From Pezicula radicicola (lineage: Eukaryota > Ascomycota > Leotiomycetes > Helotiales > Dermateaceae): DNA of 64,000 bases. Below the pieces are notes generated by a model that did not search any database, was not told where the DNA came from, and worked only from the letters and a program-made list of their open reading frames with translations. The stretch lies in NCBI GenBank assembly GCA_003008705.1, contig PDUO01000034.1, positions 434,001 through 498,000 of the forward strand. The letters run 5' to 3'. Both the position numbers and the translations under genes were made by a program. Shown in pieces: positions 58,505 to 64,000 of the stretch (the stretch's first letter is position 1; each line of letters opens with the position of its first letter).

Positions 58505-60982
58505 TCAAATCAAATCCCATTTCGCAATGCCTGCAAATCCCATCCCACACCTGCCCTTCTTACTAAGATAATCCCGTCTCGTCATGCCCCTTGCATCGCT
58601 GCCATTAACCGTTGTCACTGCAAACACAGAAACACTCTGGCCTCGACATCCCAAGTCTCGAGCAGGAACATCTGCCCACCACCAGAATTCATTGCTCTCA
58701 AAGGCGACATGATCCTCCTTTCGGCCATCAAGCCCATTAATGCTGAGAATCATGCAGTAAGGTTTTCCTTGGCCGTTTTGTTCGTGATCCCAGTGTTCGC
58801 AAATCTTGGAGAATTGAAACCGTACGACCTCTGAAGAGTTGGTGTTGATTACCTTTGCCGCTGGAGTGAAGGAGGTTATTTGGAGGCCGTGGTCTTCGGC
58901 GACGCCATAAATCTGCAGTCCCTCGCTGCCAACTGGGCCAACAAAATACTCTGCCCAAGTCGGACGACGGCCATCACTTCGGAAGAAATATGCATCATCT
59001 TGTGGGAAATGCTTCAATCCAAAATCTTCATTTGAGCTCGTGAAGCAAGAGGGGCTGAACTTCTTGTTGTACGTTTGGTTTCCCACATTGCCAGCTCCCC
59101 AACAAGCATCGATGAGCTTCCACTCTCCGTTGTCAATACGCACAGCGTTCCACGCGTGACCTGAGGGATTGCAAGGCGGTATGGCCTCTCCTGGCTTCAA
59201 TGCCGTATAGCCATATCCTTTACCGTGGCCTGTAACCATAACACATTCGAGTCCAGCTTTGAGAGCAACAGCAACATAAACACCAGCATACCCTCCACAT
59301 ACAGCCAGACCAGATGAAATCGTATCCTTGGGGTCTACATGCTTGACTCGATTTCCAAAGAAGGCATCTACATCATAAGCGATGTTGTGATGCAACCAAG
59401 TGAAAATAGCCCGAGCCTTGTCTGTCGCAGAAGAAAATGGTCCACAAAGCACATCTGCAAGATAACCAGTAATATCTGCTGTTCGAGGTAGCGATTGGCG
59501 TGGGTACTGAGCAGCAACGCTGTCTGGACCAGAAAAGTCCCGGCAGAGAAGACAGCCAGACGGTGTTGCAGCAGATACAGGTATGGCCCGAGTCTTAACG
59601 GCTTGAATCTGGGAAAACGTGGGTTTAGAGCTCTTGTTGATAGGCGGAGGAACATCCCTGGCACCATTAGAACTTGGCGGTTGGGGCCTTAAACCAGTTT
59701 GCTGTGTGATGAATTTCGTCAAACTTTCCAAGTCTCTCATGAATTGGTACTTCTGCGGCGTCTCGCTTGATCCATCAAAGAATAAAATGGTTGGGTATCC
59801 CTGAATATCGGGGAAGCGGTTCTCGAAAGACTTATGTGCATCAACATCCATCTTGGCAATTGACAGCTGATCCTTGGCGAATCCAAAATTTTGGGCAAGC
59901 TCAGCATAGATGGGGTCAAGTTCTTTGCAATACCTGCAGTACGGGGCATAGAAATCGACAAGCGCAGGACTTCCCGACATGACATATCTGTCAAAGTTCG
60001 CTGGTGTAAGTTCTACTACTTGTGCTGGAGGGGTGTACGTTTGTAACTGATTCTGGACCTGCATTGGACTCTCAATTGGTTTTGGCGTTGCCTTATTGTT
60101 AAACCCCATAGATAGTGCTGATCGCGCAACACTAGGTGAAGGGAGCCTTCTGGGAGCTGGAAGTGGTGCTTCTTCCTCGATGTTGTTCCTGCTGGGTCTT
60201 GCTGGAAGTACTGGTCGAGGAGCCTCTTCCAAGAGTTTGGTTCTTGGTCTTGATGGCATTCTTGGTGGCAATCCAGGTCGTAACTCCGGGGCAGAAGGTC
60301 TTCCGCGTAGTATATTTGGTGTAGACTTGGTCGTAACGAGCGGAACCTTAGCAGCCTTTGATTTCTCCTCTATATCTCGTCGCGATGGTGGTAAGGGAGG
60401 TAGTTTAGCATCACCCAGAGCAGGGGGCAATTTTCGTTGCGTATCCGTGGATCCTAAACTGCTTGTTGAAGACCCTCCTTGACTCAATGACATTCCCGAT
60501 ATTGTAGAGCTGTATGACATGGTTGACGCATTCGAACCCCGCCTACCATTAGGTGTAGGCGCTGATAGATTTCGAGGGGGAAGAGCCGGTGAGGGTGCGG
60601 AGGCCTTGCGTGATGGGAGAGGAGGAGGGCCATTGCTGCTGCTCCGTGAAGGCAATTTTGGAGGGACTTTGGCGATCTGGTTGTTGAGATTGGGCTGGGG
60701 GTCGTCTCTGTCCACTGGAGGGGGTGGGCGTAATTCGAGGCCATTGATGCCAATTGGCTCATTGTTTGCTTTCTTGCTCACAGAGGAGCCATATGTAGAA
60801 ATTGGAGGATTATTCGTTGTTTTACTTCGGGACTCAATTGACGGACGATTGACAGGAGGGGGCGGGGGTGGAGGTCTCTTGCCAGCTGCCGGTTGAGGGG
60901 CTTTATTGAAACCCTGCTGCTGCTTCAATGCTGCAATCCGCGCAGACACCGAGGTGAACTGAGGCTCTTCGACGTCTGCCAT
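58505..60982 (-). CDS. Cyk3-type transglutaminase-like protein with embedded thioredoxin domain
   Basis: Single exon of 825 residues from ATG 60982 (MADVEEPQFTSVSARIAALK). An upstream in-frame ATG at 61087 is possible. Residues 1-310 are Pro/Ser-rich with many PPLPSR-like SH3-binding motifs. Residues about 321-430 form a PDI-family thioredoxin domain (VVELTPANFDRYVMSGSPAL, VDFYAPYC/RYCK, cis-Pro in QGYPT), with the active site CRYC at 349-352 instead of CGHC. Residues about 480-760 form a transglutaminase-like core with Cys 562 (SGLAVCGGYAGVY), His 609 (PSGHAW) and Asp 625 (WKLIDACWG) all present. No signal peptide, so it is probably cytosolic. Fungal relatives (Cyk3) act at the septum in cytokinesis, usually with an SH3 domain, which I do not see here. 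Function at the division site is inferred. Confidence 0.8.
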   Translation of the reverse strand: MADVEEPQFTSVSARIAALKQQQGFNKAPQPAAGKRPPPPPPPVNRPSIESRSKTTNNPPISTYGSSVSKKANNEPIGINGLELRPPPPVDRDDPQPNLNNQIAKVPPKLPSRSSSNGPPPLPSRKASAPSPALPPRNLSAPTPNGRRGSNASTMSYSSTISGMSLSQGGSSTSSLGSTDTQRKLPPALGDAKLPPLPPSRRDIEEKSKAAKVPLVTTKSTPNILRGRPSAPELRPGLPPRMPSRPRTKLLEEAPRPVLPARPSRNNIEEEAPLPAPRRLPSPSVARSALSMGFNNKATPKPIESPMQVQNQLQTYTPPAQVVELTPANFDRYVMSGSPALVDFYAPYCRYCKELDPIYAELAQNFGFAKDQLSIAKMDVDAHKSFENRFPDIQGYPTILFFDGSSETPQKYQFMRDLESLTKFITQQTGLRPQPPSSNGARDVPPPINKSSKPTFSQIQAVKTRAIPVSAATPSGCLLCRDFSGPDSVAAQYPRQSLPRTADITGYLADVLCGPFSSATDKARAIFTWLHHNIAYDVDAFFGNRVKHVDPKDTISSGLAVCGGYAGVYVAVALKAGLECVMVTGHGKGYGYTALKPGEAIPPCNPSGHAWNAVRIDNGEWKLIDACWGAGNVGNQTYNKKFSPSCFTSSNEDFGLKHFPQDDAYFFRSDGRRPTWAEYFVGPVGSEGLQIYGVAEDHGLQITSFTPAAKVINTNSSEVVRFQFSKICEHWDHEQNGQGKPYCMILSINGLDGRKEDHVAFESNEFWWWADVPARDLGCRGQSVSVFAVTTVNGSDARGMTRRDYLSKKGRCGMGFAGIAKWDLI

Positions 60983-62229
60983 GGCGACGAATTGATTTCG
61001 CGAATCGTACGTTGGATGTTGGGTTGAGGAGGGAGCCTGGTGGAGATTAGGCAGAAAGATGTTTGCTTCCACAACGCGCGAGAACACTTCAGCTGGTGAA
61101 ACGAGAGTCAGGGGAGCACAGAAAGTGCAAAAGGAAAATAGTATGCTTTAGGACGACATCATATGTACAAAATGGGGCTTGGAGGGACTCATGGCTGGAG
61201 ACGTGATTAGACTAGACGTTCGCAAGGCTGTGCGCGCCATATCCAACAACTTTGCTGTGCCGTCGGCGGACGAGAATGATCTATTTAGGCATCACGCCTC
61301 AGATCGGCTAGTCCCAGCCAGTTAGTGACTTTCCCAACCTTTCAGCTTGCAGCAAAAAAAAAAAGTGTGCATTTCTATTCGAATATACCTTAGGGGTTTG
61401 CAGCATCTTGAAATTCAATAGGGGATTTTCATGGTTGACTAGGTATATTCCATACCCATGTATTTGTGAACTCTGTTCCCGCCATGAAACCTTAACTGCC
61501 GAACAAGGATGCATCTAAAGAGTAGCCATGCAAGGTGCAAGGCGGAGCCTATCTCCTTTATATAACATCCACAGTCAGCTGGAACTGGGGATGACTAGAC
61601 CTAGAGACGAACAAATATGCCCTTATAAACTCGGAGTCAATCGTGCTTCTACTGAGAGCTCCGTTTCATAAACCACGGTCTGAGCAAGCAAACACGCATG
61701 TGAACATCTCAATCAGGTACAGTATCTCATTCAACCACCATCTCCTCCTCCAGTTTTCTCACACTCATCTCCCCGTCTGTTCTATCAAAACAAAAACCCC
61801 TCCCTATATCAAGCCATTCCTTCCATACTTAGGAAGACAATAAATGGCCGCACATGGTATATAGCATGCAGAAATATCCAAGGACCCAAAATCCAAAAGT
61901 GACCACCAAGGGCGTACAAGCCAACCTCCTTCCATAATATCATGATAAATGGGACATTATCATCACAAGGCAAAAATCCCCTCCACCTTCCAAGTTCCTC
62001 CCCAGTTGTCCTGGCCCACCAATCCATTCATTACGCATAAGCGCCCATAACCCAAAACTCCAAGTTCTCCCAAGTTGTCCCCGTTTTCATGCCTCGTGAG
62101 ATGAATATATATATCGATAGATCGCTAAAGCGCTACGACTCGCAGTATAAAAAAAGTTATAAAAAGGAAAAACATAATTAGTACAATATTTCTGCATGTC
62201 GTATTCTGCTGAAGGTTTCCTCTTCTGCT
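60983..62229. other. Intergenic region
   Basis: About 1.2 kb containing the promoter of the Cyk3-type gene and the 3' flank of the receptor-like gene. No gene is supported. Confidence 0.45.
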
Positions 62230-63868
62230 TTATTTCAGAAGGCCCCCAACGTCTTGAAGAGAATTCGCCATACTGTGCCGTGCGAGGTCAGGTGAGGGTG
62301 GTGATACATGATGTGGGCTTGGTGTTGAGGTCGAGCGGTCTTGATGGATAGTTTGTAGTTCGTAATCTCCACCGCGCGAGAAATTCCGAGTTCGGGGGCC
62401 TAGAAGACCTCCAACGTCTTGTAAAAAAGCAGAAGACCCTCTACGTGGTGGTGGAGCAGGAGAAAGATTTCCGTTTCCATTTCCATTCCCGTTTCCGTAT
62501 ACGTAGTCATTCGACCAGGTTCCATGCAGTGAGTGGCCCTGACTCTCGAGATCCGTAGCTATTGATCTGGTGGAACTTAGTCTACGCGACGATTCTTCTT
62601 CCAATAAGCCGCCGACGTCAAAGAATGATACTTTTCGTGGAGTGATGATGGACGAAATCTCGTCAGGACTGTGTGCTCGCTCGGGATCCTTATACATGAT
62701 GTCTGAATCCCCACTAGTATCACTACGCGGAAAACTCCAATCTTGACCCACCCCTGACCTTCGGGCTTTGGAGGGCATTCTTTGATTGCCAGAGGATGCC
62801 ATTGGAGCTGGTCGAGCCACAACTGGGATATCCTCACGGAGCTCCGCATCTACTCCCATGCCTAGGTCTCGTACTAGATCCTCATCGCTTCCCCAGTGTC
62901 TGACCACTGTTCCTCGTCGGCTAGTCGTTCGCTCGATACTATCGCTCATGGAACCAAACTTCCATCTCTGTTTCTTGACACCTCTGTCGCGCACAAATGA
63001 GCCCAGAACCAATGCATTGCTAACCGCTGTCGCAAACAAAATTTCTATTGACGCCAAAAGTGATCGATACTGCTGGGAGCCGTGCCTGTCAATGATATTT
63101 GGGATCCGGTACAGGGTCGTTCCCGCGGGTATAAGAGAGCCGGCAAACAGAAGAACAAGCTGGACTTTTCGCTTCAATGGCATCTGGGACCGAATAATAA
63201 TAGGAATCGGAAATAAAACCAGTGACAAATCGGTGATGACGTTAAATACGCCCATCGTCAGAAGCTGCGCATAGCCCTGCCTGCATTTCGCTCCTGGATC
63301 GGGCGTCACTTGCCAATAATGTGTAATGGGTTGACACTCGGAAATGTCAGCGATGATGATGGCGATGAAGCTGATTAAAAGCGTATATCTAATAACATTA
63401 AGAGTCCTTTCATAAGATCGCCGCCATATCTGAATTGTGAGTCGTTTGAAGAATTCGCTGATGGTTAACTTGAGCATCCAGAGGCTGGGATATACTTGTT
63501 AGCTCCGACTCCGCATATCGGGAGACGAGACGAACTCACGTCAAGGCATAAAAAATCCGAGCAACGAGTACCAATCTGCTCCCGATTTCGCGACGATGGA
63601 TTTGACCATCTGTAAGGCCAGTTGTCACTGTATTGTTAGTTCCAAAGAGCAATACGACATGAACAAAGGCGAGTCGAATAAAGAGCGGTATGAGACAAGC
63701 GAAGGCCATCCAATCTTCCTTGAACAACTTCTCGCTCCTAATATATCTTCCGCATACCCGGAACAAGATAATGACACCCGCAAAACACGTACACCACCAG
63801 CAGACCAGCAAAGTAGATTTATCATCGCGAAAGCTGCGCAGTTCCGGAGGTGAGGAGTAGAGCGACAT
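62230..63868 (-). CDS. Seven-helix rhodopsin-fold membrane protein (PTH11-like family)
   Basis: Receptor-like integral membrane protein of 527 residues. Exons 63868-63540 and 63484-62230 with a 55-base intron. Seven hydrophobic segments are visible: LLVCWWCTCFAGVIILFRVC, WMAFACLIPLFIRLAFVHVV, IFYALTLWMLKLTISEF, YTLLISFIAIIIADI, LLTMGVFNVITDLSLVLFPI, VQLVLLFAGSLIPAG and YRSLLASIEILFATAVSNAL. The loop GLTDGQIHRREIGSRLVLVA is typical of the fungal rhodopsin-domain family. The roughly 240-residue cytoplasmic tail is Ser/Pro-rich, with an NGNGNGNGN run and three DVGGLL motifs. Start at 63868 (MSLYSSPPEL), with in-frame ATGs further upstream possible. Ligand and signalling partner are unknown. Confidence 0.82.
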
Positions 63869-64000
63869 AATGAACCGCCACGCCCGTCTACCTCCGTAGA
63901 GGGGACGAGCGAGGTGTTGTCGCAAAGACGCTCTCTATATGCGGACCAGATCAAAGTTCGACATGCCAATTGGGACTTCTAGATAACTGATAGAAGGACT

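Noticed and set aside
57904..58566. 220-codon plus-strand frame overlapping the Cyk3-type gene end
   Set aside because: No domain or coding character. It lies antisense to the end of a clear gene and in its 3' flank.
60096..60482. 128-codon plus-strand frame in the Cyk3-type gene
   Set aside because: Antisense of the Pro-rich region (Gly-rich mirror of Pro codons).

Overview
The window comes from a filamentous ascomycete (Pezizomycotina). The evidence is short 45-80 bp GT-AG introns, fungal families throughout (F-BAR Syp1, Bir1, Zn2Cys6 regulators, HET domain, NLR/STAND, PTH11-like rhodopsin-fold receptor, QDE-2-type Argonaute) and AT-rich gene-poor stretches with C-to-T style stop codons that resemble repeat-induced point mutation. 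A leotiomycete is my best guess from the protein flavour, but this is an inference.

Layout. 1-11.6 kb is ordinary core genome: the 3' part of SYP1 (endocytosis), a membrane dipeptidase, BIR1 (survivin homologue of the chromosomal passenger complex, minus strand, four exons) and a DHA1 MFS transporter. 11.6-30 kb is an accessory, immunity-like region: an intact seven-exon NB-ARC/TPR NLR; directly downstream a broken copy of a C-terminally membrane-anchored unknown family; a gene-poor AT-rich stretch; a glycine-rich small protein; a secreted DUF4360 protein; a decayed HET gene; and a tandem pair made of a helical/ubiquitin-like-domain protein followed by a PAK-like kinase with unusual catalytic motifs. 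30-48 kb is the most degraded part: an ABC-B transporter pseudogene interrupted by a 21-bp minisatellite, a small unknown gene, an Argonaute gene with an in-frame stop and altered catalytic positions, an EthD protein, an intact Zn2Cys6 regulator, a class-V aminotransferase remnant and a decayed second regulator. 49-64 kb is core genome again: a conserved unknown protein, the mitochondrial DEAD-box helicase MSS116, an F-box protein, a Cyk3-type transglutaminase-like protein carrying an embedded thioredoxin domain, and a seven-helix receptor-like protein.

The features that stand out are the slicer-defective, stop-interrupted Argonaute; the thioredoxin-transglutaminase fusion; the helical/ULD-kinase pair, whose kinase has YRD and DFE motifs and a GC-AG intron; and the NLR with its pseudogenised neighbour. 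Exon boundaries were worked out by hand from splice consensus and frame continuity. Domain names rest on motif recognition, not on database searches. No tRNA, rRNA or CRISPR array was seen.
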